Positions 37,237 through 46,588 of a stretch of 64,000 nt of DNA are shown here, one piece after another. The stretch comes from Selenomonadaceae bacterium (GTDB lineage Bacteria; Bacillota; Negativicutes; Selenomonadales; Selenomonadaceae). The notes beneath the pieces are model-generated. The model did no database searches, was not told the origin of the DNA, and saw only the letters and a list, made by a program, of their open reading frames with translations. The position numbers were made by a program, and so were the translations under genes. Numbering within the stretch: position 1 is the stretch's first letter; each line of letters opens with the position of its first letter. The stretch spans positions 1-64,000 of the forward strand of contig JAFRSO010000001.1 of assembly GCA_017427545.1 (NCBI GenBank), in the 5' to 3' direction.

Positions 37237-38658
37237 ATGGGCGTCAGTGAAAAGATTAAACGTAAATTTAACACCTTTGAAATTTCCACCAAGATAACGC
37301 TGGGTTATGCGGCGTGCTTTATTTTGCTGCTCATGATAATTAACGGCGCGATGTGGTTCGGCGTCATGTACGCCATTTACACTCCCGCAGAAAATTCTAT
37401 TCGTTACAGCATGGAGCAGATTGAACACGTCTTTGAAGAGTTGGAAACCAATTACACCAAATTCAATCCCAATTCATTTCGAGGGGCATTGGTCGCGGGC
37501 GTAGTGTTGAGGGTTGTCGATGAAGGCGGCGAAGTTTTTATCGACACGGACGAAAATTATCCGACGATTGACATGTTTTACAAGGGGCTTTTAATTGACC
37601 CGCCGATTTTCTCCGAACCTGATTTTGAAGTCGCTAAGATCGGCTCCGCGTTGATTTATTGCGAAAAAATGGATTACACTCACGAAGGCGAGACCGTTAC
37701 GCTGTTCTTTTTCAAGACGATAACTTCAGAGCTGATTCTCTTCGACAACTTGGAAAAATTTTTGTTTATACTGGACGTGCTGGGAATTTTGCTGGCAATC
37801 AGCGTCGGTCGAATGGTAAGCGGCAGAGTTTTGACACCGATAAAAGTCATGAACGAGTTGGCGCGGGAAATTGCCTTCGAGAAAATGGGCGGACGTATTC
37901 CAATCGGCGAGGCTGATGACGAACTCAACGAGCTTGCGAAAACTTTAAACGAGATGCTTGACCGATTGCAGGGCGGCATAAATAAGCAGCAAAAATTTGT
38001 GTCCGACGCCTCTCATGAGTTGAGGACGCCCGCCGCTGTCATCAAAGGTTACATTGAGTTCATAGAAAATTACGGCACGGCTGATGAAGCTCTCCTCAAG
38101 GAAAATCTTAAGGTTATCGGCTCCGAGGCGCAGAATATGCAAAACCTGCTGGAAAATCTTTTATTCCTCTCGCGCACAGATCAGAAGCGTCAAAAGCTCA
38201 ACAAGAAAGTTTTGGACTTGGACGACATTGTTGGCGACGTGATGAGCAAAATGAAAACCGTCGTCAAAACTCACAAGGTCGAGCTGCTTAAAAATGATCC
38301 CGTGAAAATTTTTGGCGATGATACGACGATCAGGCAGATGTTGAGAATTTTTCTGGACAACGCGGTTAAATACACTCCCGAAGGCGGCTCAATCAAAGTC
38401 AGTTCAAAGATTGACGGCGGGAAAATTTTGTTGAGCATTTCGGATTCGGGTATCGGAATTGCGCCGGAGAATCAGAAAAAAATTTTCGACAGATTCTTCC
38501 GCATTGACAGCGAAGATTTGGTCAGTGAGGCGAACGGCAGCGGGCTTGGATTGTCGATTGCAAAATGGATTGCCGACAGCCACGATATTAAAATTTCTGT
38601 CGCCAGCACTCTCGGCAAGGGCACGACTTTTACGTTGACCGTCCCGATTAAAAATTAG
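37237..38658 (+). CDS. Sensor histidine kinase
   Basis: 473 residues. There are two membrane spans (ITLGYAACFILLLMIINGAM and FLFILDVLGILLAISVGRMV) around an extracytoplasmic sensor of about 140 residues. A HAMP segment follows (VLTPIKVMNELAREI). The phosphorylated His lies in SDASHELRTPAAVIKGY near residue 260. The ATPase has FLDNAVKYTPEGG, SDSGIGIAPE and GLGLSIAKWIADSHDI. It resembles CssS/BaeS-like kinases. No response regulator gene is adjacent, so its partner is elsewhere. It is divergent from the export operon, which it might control, but that is only positional. Confidence 0.93.
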   Translation: MGVSEKIKRKFNTFEISTKITLGYAACFILLLMIINGAMWFGVMYAIYTPAENSIRYSMEQIEHVFEELETNYTKFNPNSFRGALVAGVVLRVVDEGGEVFIDTDENYPTIDMFYKGLLIDPPIFSEPDFEVAKIGSALIYCEKMDYTHEGETVTLFFFKTITSELILFDNLEKFLFILDVLGILLAISVGRMVSGRVLTPIKVMNELAREIAFEKMGGRIPIGEADDELNELAKTLNEMLDRLQGGINKQQKFVSDASHELRTPAAVIKGYIEFIENYGTADEALLKENLKVIGSEAQNMQNLLENLLFLSRTDQKRQKLNKKVLDLDDIVGDVMSKMKTVVKTHKVELLKNDPVKIFGDDTTIRQMLRIFLDNAVKYTPEGGSIKVSSKIDGGKILLSISDSGIGIAPENQKKIFDRFFRIDSEDLVSEANGSGLGLSIAKWIADSHDIKISVASTLGKGTTFTLTVPIKN

Positions 38659-38676
38659 GCGCAAGGAGATGATTTT

Positions 38677-40569
38677 ATGGCGAACGATTACGATTTTGCG
38701 GCAAGCTTGATGAGGATTCTCTCGGAAAAATATCCGACTAAAGAATCAATCTACGAAAAACTGATTTATTTGCAGTCGCGATTATTTTTGCCGAAGGGCA
38801 CGGAACATTTCATGAGCGATTTGCACGGCGAATACGATTTATTTTTGCACATAATCAATAATTGTTCGGGCGTCATTCGCGAGAAGGTCGATTACGTTTT
38901 TGGGGATATGCTCGGCGAGGAGGAGATTGCCGAATTTTGTACGCTGATTTATTATCCGACAGAAAAAATCGCGCAAATAAAATCGCAAGGGCGCATTTCT
39001 CCCGCCTGGTATCGAATAAATCTTGCGCGGCTCGTCAAGCTGGCAAAATGCATGAGCTATAAATATCCGTCATTCAAAATGCGTGATTTGATTCCGAATC
39101 GTTATGAGACTGTGATTTTGGAATTGCTCAACACGCACCCGACTGCTGATGAGGCGCAGAAAATTTATTACGAAAAACTTTTGAACTCAATCGTCGAGAT
39201 TCAAAGCAGTGAAGATTTTATTCATGCGTTCGCCGCGCTGATTAAACGGCTGGCAATTCACCGCTTGCATTTGGTAGGAGATTTTTTTGACAGGGGAGAT
39301 CGTCCCGACGCGATTTTGAATTTGCTGATGAATTATTCGGAGGCAGTCGACATTCAATGGGGCAATCACGATGTTTTATGGATGGGCGCGGCCTTGGGCA
39401 GTGAGGTTAATATTGCGGCGGCGGTGAAAAATTCTCTGCACTACAACAACACCGATTTTTTGGAGCGCGGCTACGGTATCAGTCTTCGGCCGCTGACGAT
39501 TTTTGCCGCAAAACTTTATCCCGCCGAAAATCCGTTACGTGCTGCCGAACTTGCAAGTCAAATGATTATGTTCAAGCTTGAAGGGCAACTGATTCGTCGC
39601 AATCCCGATTTCCAAATGGATTCGAGACTTTTGCTGGACAAAATAAATTTCGACGACGGCACAATTTCAATCGGCGGGAAAAATTACAAACTCAACGGCA
39701 TATTCCCGACGGTCGAAAAAAATAATCCCTGCGCCTTGACTGATGAGGAGCAGGAAATTATTTCGGGCTTGAAGCAGAATTTTTTGGAAAGCGTCAACCT
39801 TCAACGCCACGTCGATTATCTTTACAAGAAAGGCGGCGTTTACACCTGTCACAACGGCAACTTGCTTTTCCACGCGAATGTTCCGCTTAATGATGACGGC
39901 TCGTTCAAGAAAATTTCGTTTGAGGGCAAGACTTTCAGCGGGAAAAATTATTTTGATTACGTGGACAGTCGAGCGCGTCGAGCATATTTTGAGCGGCGTC
40001 AAGAGGATTTGGACTTCATGTATTTTTTGTGGTGCGGATTGTTGTCGCCGATTGCGGGCAGGGAGTTTCGGACGTTTGAGCGGGCGTTTATCGATGACAA
40101 GGAAATTCAGCGCGAACCTGCCGACCCGTATTACAATTTGATTGACGACGAAAAAATTTGTGACGCGATTTTGGCGGAATTCGGTTTGAATTCAAGCGGG
40201 CACATCATCAACGGTCATGTACCCGTTCGCGTCCGCAAAGGTGAAAGTCCGATTAAGGCGGGTGGTAAAGCTCTGGTTATCGACGGCGGATTCAGCACGC
40301 CTTACCATGAGAAAACCGGCATTTCGGGTTATACCTTGGTATCAAATTCGCGAGGCTTGAGGCTTTTGCGTCATCAGAAAATTGCCGACGTGAGACTTGC
40401 GCTTGCCGAAAATAAAGACATTGAATCGACCGTTGAGACCGTTGAAATTTTGTCGCGGCGCATGACGATTGGTGACACTGATCACGGGCAAGGCATTCGG
40501 CAAGAAATTATCGGCTTGCATAAACTTCTGCAGGCATATCAAAGCGGAACAATTCAACCGAAGGGGTGA
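38677..40569 (+). CDS. fbp: Fructose-1,6-bisphosphatase, class III
   Basis: Gluconeogenic phosphatase of the Firmicute class III type, 630 residues (family about 640-670). It shows FMSDLHGEYDLFLHIINNCS, the metal-binding LVGDFFDRGDRPDAIL and WGNHDVLWMGAALGS motifs of metallophosphatases, and NGHVPVRVRKGESPIKAGG near the end. GCAAGGAGATG precedes the start. It follows the histidine kinase by 18 bases, possibly co-transcribed. Confidence 0.96.
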   Translation: MANDYDFAASLMRILSEKYPTKESIYEKLIYLQSRLFLPKGTEHFMSDLHGEYDLFLHIINNCSGVIREKVDYVFGDMLGEEEIAEFCTLIYYPTEKIAQIKSQGRISPAWYRINLARLVKLAKCMSYKYPSFKMRDLIPNRYETVILELLNTHPTADEAQKIYYEKLLNSIVEIQSSEDFIHAFAALIKRLAIHRLHLVGDFFDRGDRPDAILNLLMNYSEAVDIQWGNHDVLWMGAALGSEVNIAAAVKNSLHYNNTDFLERGYGISLRPLTIFAAKLYPAENPLRAAELASQMIMFKLEGQLIRRNPDFQMDSRLLLDKINFDDGTISIGGKNYKLNGIFPTVEKNNPCALTDEEQEIISGLKQNFLESVNLQRHVDYLYKKGGVYTCHNGNLLFHANVPLNDDGSFKKISFEGKTFSGKNYFDYVDSRARRAYFERRQEDLDFMYFLWCGLLSPIAGREFRTFERAFIDDKEIQREPADPYYNLIDDEKICDAILAEFGLNSSGHIINGHVPVRVRKGESPIKAGGKALVIDGGFSTPYHEKTGISGYTLVSNSRGLRLLRHQKIADVRLALAENKDIESTVETVEILSRRMTIGDTDHGQGIRQEIIGLHKLLQAYQSGTIQPKG

Positions 40570-40738
40570 AAACTTCGAGGCCGTCATGGAAGACGGCCGC
40601 CGCGACCACGTCGCAGGATTGCGACGTTAGCGGCACATATGCCTACGAGTAGTCTCAACATTGGAATATTGAGGACTAACGCCCCCGCGAGGTGCCCTTT
40701 CTTTGCATACTTTCTTTGGGCACGCAAAGAAAGTATGA
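40570..40738. repeat. Dispersed palindromic element, copy 1
   Basis: It begins with a hairpin (GGCCGTC...GACGGCC), and ends GAGGACTAACGCCCCCGCGA, GGTGCCC, then the palindrome TACTTTCTTTG...CAAAGAAAGTA around GGGCACG. A similar element is at about 54580-54755. No convincing gene in this stretch. Confidence 0.75.
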
Positions 40739-41761
40739 TCAAAACACAAATTCGACCAGTGCGAACGCTGACGCCCCTATTGCCGCCGTAATCGGGATTG
40801 TCATGCTCCACGCCTTGACCATTTGTCTGGCAGTGCCCCAACGAACCGCATTTACTCTATTGGCAGTGCCGACGCCCATTATTGAGCCGGATACAACATG
40901 CGTCGTCGATACCGGCAAATTCAAAAGTGTTGCGCCGAAAACTACTGACGACGAATTTAAATCAGCCGCAAAACCGCTCGGAGGTTCAAGCTTGAAAATT
41001 TTTCCGCCGACGGTTTTTATTATGCGCCAACCACCGGTCGCAGTACCGATTGCCATTGCCGCCGCGCACATGACTTTGACGAACATCGGCACTTCAAATT
41101 CCGCAATGAATCCGCCGCTGAAAAGTGCCAGCGTGATTATGCCCATTGACTTTTGCGCATCGTTTGAGCCGTTCGAGAAAGCTATCATCGCCGCCGAAAC
41201 TCTTTGCAACTTGCGGAAATTGTCGTTGAGGACGTGCGGATTTGATTTGTCGAACAGCCGAAAAATTATGTTCATGATGATTATTCCGGTGACGAGTGCG
41301 ATTGCCGGCGAGAGTATCAGCGCGAGAATAATTTTTCCGACGCCTTGCCAATTCAAACCGCTCAAGCCGACTGAAATTAAAACTGCGCCGATTAATCCGC
41401 CAATCAAAGCGTGCGACGAACTCGACGGGATACCAAAATACCACGTCAACAAATTCCAGAAAATCGCCCCCATCAGCGCGGCGATTATTACTTTTTCATC
41501 GACAATGTTGGGTGAACTGACAATCCCGCCGCCGATAGTTTTGGCGACGCCCGTCGAAACCATTGCTCCAAAAAAATTACATCCCGCCACCAAAATTACC
41601 GCATGATTCGGTTGAAGGGCGCGGGTGCTGACTGAAGTCGCTATCGCGTTCGCCGTATCGTGAAAGCCGTTGATAAAATCGAATATCAACGCCAAAATTA
41701 TTACCAAAATTATCATGGCTTCAAGTTCAACAAATTGTACCATAGCCGCAAGCTCAGCCAA
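40739..41761 (-). CDS. pit: PiT-family inorganic phosphate transporter
   Basis: About 340 residues, ten or so membrane spans. Both PiT signatures are visible: FDFINGFHDTANAIATSVST near the start and IAFSNGSNDAQKSMGIITLA in the second half, plus GIPSSSSHALIGGLIGAV and NLPVSTTHVVSGSIMGVGTA. It takes up phosphate with a cation. The start is uncertain; TTG at 41761 has AGGGAG nine bases before it, and an in-frame TTG at 41770 is too close. No PhoU-like partner is adjacent. The dispersed repeat at its 3' end probably acts as terminator. Confidence 0.93.
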   Translation of the reverse strand: MAELAAMVQFVELEAMIILVIILALIFDFINGFHDTANAIATSVSTRALQPNHAVILVAGCNFFGAMVSTGVAKTIGGGIVSSPNIVDEKVIIAALMGAIFWNLLTWYFGIPSSSSHALIGGLIGAVLISVGLSGLNWQGVGKIILALILSPAIALVTGIIIMNIIFRLFDKSNPHVLNDNFRKLQRVSAAMIAFSNGSNDAQKSMGIITLALFSGGFIAEFEVPMFVKVMCAAAMAIGTATGGWRIIKTVGGKIFKLEPPSGFAADLNSSSVVFGATLLNLPVSTTHVVSGSIMGVGTANRVNAVRWGTARQMVKAWSMTIPITAAIGASAFALVEFVF

Positions 41762-41887
41762 TTTTCTCAACTCCCTAAAATTATTTTGAGAGATATGCTG
41801 CCTGCCGAATTCTACAAAATCTTTCAGCCGCTGTCAAAACTTGACGGCACTAAATTAACTTGCTACATTTTAGCGGAGGTGGATAAC

Positions 41888-42547
41888 GTGATTGATTCGC
41901 GGATTGAAAGCGTGTTGAATTTTGTAGCGGCGGGCAGTCGTGTTGCCGATGTCGGGGCTGATCACGGATATTTGGCGATTGAATTAATTTTGAGCGGGCG
42001 GGCAAGTAAAGTTATCGCCACAGAAAAAAATTTGCACCCGTTCGAGGCGTTGGCGAAAAATATTTCTGATTCGGGCTTGAGTTCGATTGAAGTGCGTTTG
42101 GGCGACGGCTTGAAAGTTTTATCGGCGGGCGAGGTCGACACGATTTGTATTGCAGGGATGGGCGGCGTGCTCATCGAAAAAATTTTGACTGATTCGCCCG
42201 AAGTCGTTCAATCGGCAAGGCAACTGATTTTGCAACCCATGAACGGTGCGGAAAAAATTCGTGCGTGGCTTGAAGAAAACTCTTGGAAGATTGCCGACGA
42301 GGATTTGGCCGAATCAGCCGGCATTATCTACGAAATAATTTGCGCGGAAAAAAATCCTCAACCCAAAATTTTCAAGCGTGACACTTCGCCGCTGATGAAA
42401 AAATTTTTAGCTCAACGACTGGAAAAACTTCAACGTATCGTTGCGGAGATGTCGAAAAGTGAAATTGCCCGCGATAGTGAAAAATTTTCCGCGCTGATTG
42501 CCGAGATTGAAACATTGAAAAATAATCTTCAAGCAAATATAATTTAG
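41888..42547 (+). CDS. trmK: tRNA (adenine(22)-N1)-methyltransferase
   Basis: 219 residues from GTG at 41888, with GGAGGTGG ahead of it. The Rossmann motif is VADVGADHGYLAIEL, followed by VIATEKNLHPFEALAKNI and the family motif TICIAGMGGVLIEKIL. ILQPMNGAEKIRAWLEENSW and the C-terminal coiled helix (LAQRLEKLQRIVAEMSKSEI) match TrmK. The open frame extends upstream to 41660 but that part is antisense to the phosphate transporter. The stop runs into the heptamer array. Confidence 0.93.
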   Translation: MIDSRIESVLNFVAAGSRVADVGADHGYLAIELILSGRASKVIATEKNLHPFEALAKNISDSGLSSIEVRLGDGLKVLSAGEVDTICIAGMGGVLIEKILTDSPEVVQSARQLILQPMNGAEKIRAWLEENSWKIADEDLAESAGIIYEIICAEKNPQPKIFKRDTSPLMKKFLAQRLEKLQRIVAEMSKSEIARDSEKFSALIAEIETLKNNLQANII

Positions 42548-42654
42548 GAACTAGGAACTAGGAACTAGGAACTAGGAACTAGGAACTAGGAACTAGGAAC
42601 TGGGAACTAGAACTAGGTACTAGTTGCTAGCTGCTAGTAGCTAGAAGCTAAGCG
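42545..42654. repeat. Tandem heptamer array, TAGGAAC
   Basis: Eight consecutive TAGGAAC units from 42545 to 42600, then a TGGGAAC variant, then TAGTTGC/TAGCTGC/TAGTAGC/TAGAAGC units. It fills the space between trmK and argB. It is the purest array of the family in the window. Confidence 0.9.
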
Positions 42655-42666
42655 GGAGGCTTTGAA

Positions 42667-43695
42667 ATGATTGACGAGACTTTACAATTTGATATGGCGG
42701 CGAAGATTCTCAAAAAATTTTTGCCCGAAGAAATGCACGACGAAATTGAAAATGCAATGCGTAATGCGAAATGCGAAATGCGCAATGATGAAAAAGTTGT
42801 CGAGCCGCTGAAAAATTTCACTGCGGACGACAGGGCAGCTATTCTCGTTGAGGCTCTGCCATATATCCAAGAATTTCACGACAAGACGATTGTCATCAAA
42901 TACGGCGGCAATGCTATGGTCAATGACGAACTCAAAGCGAGTGTCATGCAGGACGTTGCGCTGATGAAATTCGTTGGGATTAACGTCGTGATTGTTCATG
43001 GCGGCGGCCCCGAAATTACCGGCTTCCTAAAAAAAATCGGCAAGGAAAGTTCATTCGTCAGCGGCCTGCGCGTCACTGATGAGGAGACTGTCGAGATTGC
43101 CGAAATGGTTCTTGACGGCAAAATCAATTCCGAAATCGTCACGCTTTTAAATCGCCGCGGACTTCGAGCAGTCGGCTTGAGTGGCAAGGACGCCGATTTG
43201 ATTCAAGCCGAAAAAAAATTGGCGACGGTTTATGACGGCGGCGAGAAAACTAAAGTTGATATAGGCTACGTCGGTAAGGCTAAGCAAGTCAACATTCAGA
43301 TTGTCAACGATTTAATCAGTCAAGGCTATGTTCCCGTCATTGCACCGATTGGCGTCGGCGAAGATGGCGCAAGTTACAACATCAACGCGGATTATGTTGC
43401 GGCTGATATTGCTGGTGCGCTCAAGGCTGAAAAACTTTTGCTGCTCACCGATACCGAAGGCGTCTATAAAAATTTCGAGGACAAGAGCAGTTTTATTTCA
43501 ACGCTCAAAGCTGATGAGGCGCGGACATTCATTAAGGACGGGATAATTTCCGGCGGCATGATTCCGAAGGTTGAGGCGTGTTTGAGGGCTTTGGACAGGG
43601 GCACGAATAAAGCTTACATTATCGACGGACGGCTCCCGCATTCAATTATTTTGGAGCTGTTCACTGATTCGGGTATCGGCACGGAGGTCGAGTGA
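42667..43695 (+). CDS. argB: Acetylglutamate kinase with N-terminal extension
   Basis: Second enzyme of arginine synthesis, phosphorylating N-acetylglutamate. It has 342 residues, about 45 more than usual. The conserved core begins ILVEALPYIQEFHDKTIVIK then YGGNAMVND. It also has VIVHGGGPEITGF, VGLSGKDADLI and ISGGMIPKVEACLRAL. The extra N-terminus includes MRNAKCEMRND, encoded by four or so copies of the heptamer AATGCGA/T/C (42756-42790), so the extension partly derives from a repeat. GGGAGG precedes the ATG at 42667. An ATG nearer the core might be used instead. It overlaps the next gene by one base. Confidence 0.93.
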   Translation: MIDETLQFDMAAKILKKFLPEEMHDEIENAMRNAKCEMRNDEKVVEPLKNFTADDRAAILVEALPYIQEFHDKTIVIKYGGNAMVNDELKASVMQDVALMKFVGINVVIVHGGGPEITGFLKKIGKESSFVSGLRVTDEETVEIAEMVLDGKINSEIVTLLNRRGLRAVGLSGKDADLIQAEKKLATVYDGGEKTKVDIGYVGKAKQVNIQIVNDLISQGYVPVIAPIGVGEDGASYNINADYVAADIAGALKAEKLLLLTDTEGVYKNFEDKSSFISTLKADEARTFIKDGIISGGMIPKVEACLRALDRGTNKAYIIDGRLPHSIILELFTDSGIGTEVE

Positions 43696-44903
43696 TGGTC
43701 GACAAAAATTTATTCCTGCATGATTTGGCAGTAGTGGCGATTCTCAAGGACGAGGGCAATTATCTCAAGGAATGGCTTGACTATCATTTATTGGCGGGCG
43801 TCGAACACTTCTACCTTTACGACAACGATTCAACCGACAATCAAGCCGAAGTCGCCAAACCTTACGTTGAGGCCGGACTTGTCGATTATTTTCCCGCGCC
43901 CGGTAAGACCATGCAGGTGAAAGTTTATAACGACGCCGTAAAAAATTTTAAATTCCTCAATCGCTACATGGCGTTCATTGATTTGGACGAGTTCATTTAT
44001 CCGAAAAGCAATCGCGCCATTTCCGAGGTTGTCGACGAAATTTTATTGCGTGATCAAAATGCGGCGGGCTTATCGTTTCATTGGCAAATATTCGGCTCCA
44101 ACGGTCATGAGATTGCTGATTATTCTCGTGGCGTGCTTGAAAGATTTACGCGCCGTGCTCAAAGTGACGATGAACTTAATAAATTTGTCAAGACGATTGC
44201 CGATCCGCGCAAAATAAGATTCTTTCAAACTATGCATGTCATGTACTTTTTTGAACCATTTTATACTGTGACCGAAAAATTAAAAATGATAACGGACATT
44301 GTTTCTTTGCCGATAGTGACGGAAAAAATTGTTGTGAATCATTACCACGCGAAGTCATTTGAGGAATACAAAGTAACTAAAATGCGTCGAGGTTGGCCAT
44401 GCGGTCCCGAAAATCCTTACAGCGACAAATCATTTAACATACACGATCGCAACGAAATTTTCGACGACGGGATTTTAAAATATCGTGCCGCCCGCGCAGA
44501 AAATTTTTCTCTAGAAAGCGACGCCGCAAGATTTAATCGCGTGACGAAAGCTTTGACGGAAACTTTATCGGGAGCAGAATTTTCTTTGGAGACGGCGTTG
44601 ACTTGTCGAGCATTGAGCGCGTATCTTTGCGAACATTTTCCCAACGACGCCGATTATTGGAAAATTTGCGAGGAGGCTTCTGTCGGGGCAATTTTAAAAT
44701 CTCTGGAAGGTATCAACATTACAGACGCTCAACTTTTGATTCGTGAGCTTCCAAATCTTTTGAGGTTGACTTATCCCGCTGTCAAAGATTTACGCAAGAC
44801 GACTTTGCAAATTATTTCTCTGATGAAAAATATTTACCACTTAAATTACATGTGGAAAGATTATATCGAGATGGATTATATCAGCGATCTTTTGAAGGAG
44901 TGA
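43695..44903 (+). CDS. GT92-family glycosyltransferase
   Basis: About 402 residues from the ATG at 43695, which overlaps the argB stop (TGATG). The N-terminus LAVVAILKDEGNYLKEWLDY then HFYLYDNDSTDN, and the metal-binding MAFIDLDEFIYP (DxD region), match the GT92 (DUF23) glycosyltransferases. The later VVNHYHAKSFEEY fits the same family. It probably adds a sugar to surface glycan or LPS. The last ~150 residues are helical and not recognised. Its place between argB and argD is odd. Confidence 0.85.
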   Translation: MVDKNLFLHDLAVVAILKDEGNYLKEWLDYHLLAGVEHFYLYDNDSTDNQAEVAKPYVEAGLVDYFPAPGKTMQVKVYNDAVKNFKFLNRYMAFIDLDEFIYPKSNRAISEVVDEILLRDQNAAGLSFHWQIFGSNGHEIADYSRGVLERFTRRAQSDDELNKFVKTIADPRKIRFFQTMHVMYFFEPFYTVTEKLKMITDIVSLPIVTEKIVVNHYHAKSFEEYKVTKMRRGWPCGPENPYSDKSFNIHDRNEIFDDGILKYRAARAENFSLESDAARFNRVTKALTETLSGAEFSLETALTCRALSAYLCEHFPNDADYWKICEEASVGAILKSLEGINITDAQLLIRELPNLLRLTYPAVKDLRKTTLQIISLMKNIYHLNYMWKDYIEMDYISDLLKE

Positions 44904-44908
44904 TTTGT

Positions 44909-46105
44909 TTGACTGAAGAAAAAATTTTTGAGCGCGACGACAAAAATTATCTGCCCGTGTTCAAGCGTTACAAAATCGTTTTGGAGCGCGGCGAGGGCGC
45001 GTATCTTTACGACATCAACGGAAAAAAATATATCGATTTCCTTGCGGGCATTGCCGTAAATGTTCTCGGCCATAATTATCCGCCGCTGGTCAAAGCAATT
45101 TCGGAGCAGGCCGCTAAAGTCATTCACGTGAGCAATCTTTACTACACGCAGCCGCAAGCTGATGCCGCCGCCAAACTCGTCAAACTCAGCGGGCTTGACA
45201 GGGCATTTTTCGGAAATTCGGGCGCGGAGGCTAATGAAGGCGCAATTAAAATCGCCCGCAAGTTTGCAAAGAAAATTTCTCCCGACAAGACGCAAATTAT
45301 CACGGCGTGGAACAGTTTTCACGGAAGGACGCTTGCGACTTTGACGGCCACCGGTCAGCCGCATTATCACAAAGGCTTTGAACCTCTGCCGCAAGGTTTC
45401 GATTATGTTCACTTCAACGACGCCGAAGAGCTTGCCGAAAAAATTTCCGATAAAACTTGCGCGGTCATGCTTGAGCCGATTCAAGGTGAAGGCGGCGTTT
45501 ATCCCCCGAAAAATGATTACCTCAAAAAAGTCCGCGAACTTTGCGATAAACACGGCGCACTTTTGATTTTTGATGAGATTCAATCGGGCATTGGGCGCAG
45601 CGGAAAATTTTTTGCCTACGAAAAATACGGCGTCAAACCCGATATCGTCACGCTTGCAAAAGGTTTGGCGGGAGGCGTTCCGATTGGCGCATTTATCTGC
45701 ACGGAAGATGTTGCCAAGGCCTTCAACCCCGGTGATCATGGTACGACTTTCGGCGGCAATCCTCTGGCATGTGCGGCGGCAAATGTCGTACTCGATACCG
45801 TTCCCGATGAAAAATTTTTGGCGCACGTTGAGGAAGTCGGAGCTTATTTCAAGAGCAAACTGATTGACTTGCAAAAAAAATATCCCGCTCAAATCAGCGA
45901 GATTCGCGGCGAAGGTTTGATTTTGGGTGCTCAACTAGACAAGCCGAAACGTTCGGGCGTCGAAATCGTCAACGAGTGCATGAAGCGCGGCGCGATTATC
46001 AACTGCACGGTCGGCACGGTTTTAAGATTTATTCCGCCGCTGATTATCACCAATGAGCAGGTCGACGAAGTTATCAGCATTTTGGACAGCGTCTTTGGCG
46101 AATAA
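44909..46105 (+). CDS. argD: Acetylornithine aminotransferase
   Basis: PLP-dependent aminotransferase of arginine synthesis, 398 residues, from TTG at 44909 with GAAGGAG nine bases upstream. The family features are YLYDINGKKYIDFLAGIAVN, FFGNSGAEANEGAIKIARKF, the PLP-contacting LLIFDEIQSGIGRSGKFFAY, and the Schiff-base lysine in TLAKGLAGGVPIGA. GTTFGGNPLACAAAN follows. It should be co-transcribed with argB and the GT92 gene. Confidence 0.95.
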   Translation: MTEEKIFERDDKNYLPVFKRYKIVLERGEGAYLYDINGKKYIDFLAGIAVNVLGHNYPPLVKAISEQAAKVIHVSNLYYTQPQADAAAKLVKLSGLDRAFFGNSGAEANEGAIKIARKFAKKISPDKTQIITAWNSFHGRTLATLTATGQPHYHKGFEPLPQGFDYVHFNDAEELAEKISDKTCAVMLEPIQGEGGVYPPKNDYLKKVRELCDKHGALLIFDEIQSGIGRSGKFFAYEKYGVKPDIVTLAKGLAGGVPIGAFICTEDVAKAFNPGDHGTTFGGNPLACAAANVVLDTVPDEKFLAHVEEVGAYFKSKLIDLQKKYPAQISEIRGEGLILGAQLDKPKRSGVEIVNECMKRGAIINCTVGTVLRFIPPLIITNEQVDEVISILDSVFGE

Positions 46106-46136
46106 AAAAATTTACGTTGAAAGGAGCGTGAATCAC

Positions 46137-46535
46137 ATGAGAAAATTTTTAATCGCTGCTGCGGCAAGTTTTTTGATTTTCGGCGGACAAAATGATATTC
46201 AAGCCGCATCACTTGATCTTTCCGTCAGGCAAGATGTCGAAGTTCAAGAGATGAAGCTCCAGTGGGCGCATTTCAGGGACAAATACATTCTTGGTCGTGA
46301 GACGGCAAATGAGCGTCGTGACAGGCATGAGTGGGAGCGTCGTCACAGATATGACAGGGATCGTTACCGTGATTATCCGCCTCCGCCACCACCTCCACCA
46401 CCGCGTTATCGTGGTGACGGGCGCAGGTATGATCCACCGCCTCCGCCACCACCTCCACCGCCGCGCTATCGTGATGACAGGTACAGAGATTATCCGCCTC
46501 CGCCACCTCCACCACCTCCGCCGCGTCGACGCTGA
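46137..46535 (+). CDS. Secreted proline-rich repeat protein
   Basis: 132 residues with a signal peptide (MRKFLIAAAASFLIFGG, cleavage near IQA-ASL). After a charged middle rich in Arg, Glu and Asp, the C-terminal half holds three runs of nine or ten prolines separated by RYRGDGRRYD- and RYRDDRYRDY-type spacers. AAAGGAG lies before the ATG at 46137. Such tails may be envelope-spanning or wall-binding. The family is not known to me; homologous short Pro-rich proteins are common in selenomonads by impression only. Confidence 0.8.
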   Translation: MRKFLIAAAASFLIFGGQNDIQAASLDLSVRQDVEVQEMKLQWAHFRDKYILGRETANERRDRHEWERRHRYDRDRYRDYPPPPPPPPPRYRGDGRRYDPPPPPPPPPPRYRDDRYRDYPPPPPPPPPPRRR

Positions 46536-46556
46536 AAAATATTTCTTCAGCTACGG

Positions 46557-46583
46557 CTCCTCGACTTCGGTTGAGGAGTTTTT
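46557..46583. terminator. Convergent terminator hairpin
   Basis: CTCCTC-GACTTCGGTT-GAGGAG then TTTTT. It lies between the proline-rich gene and the comM-like gene, which face each other. Confidence 0.75.
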
Positions 46584-46588
46584 GATTG

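Noticed and set aside
44876..45934. Minus-strand 352-codon frame
   Set aside because: Antisense shadow of argD, which has all family motifs on the plus strand.
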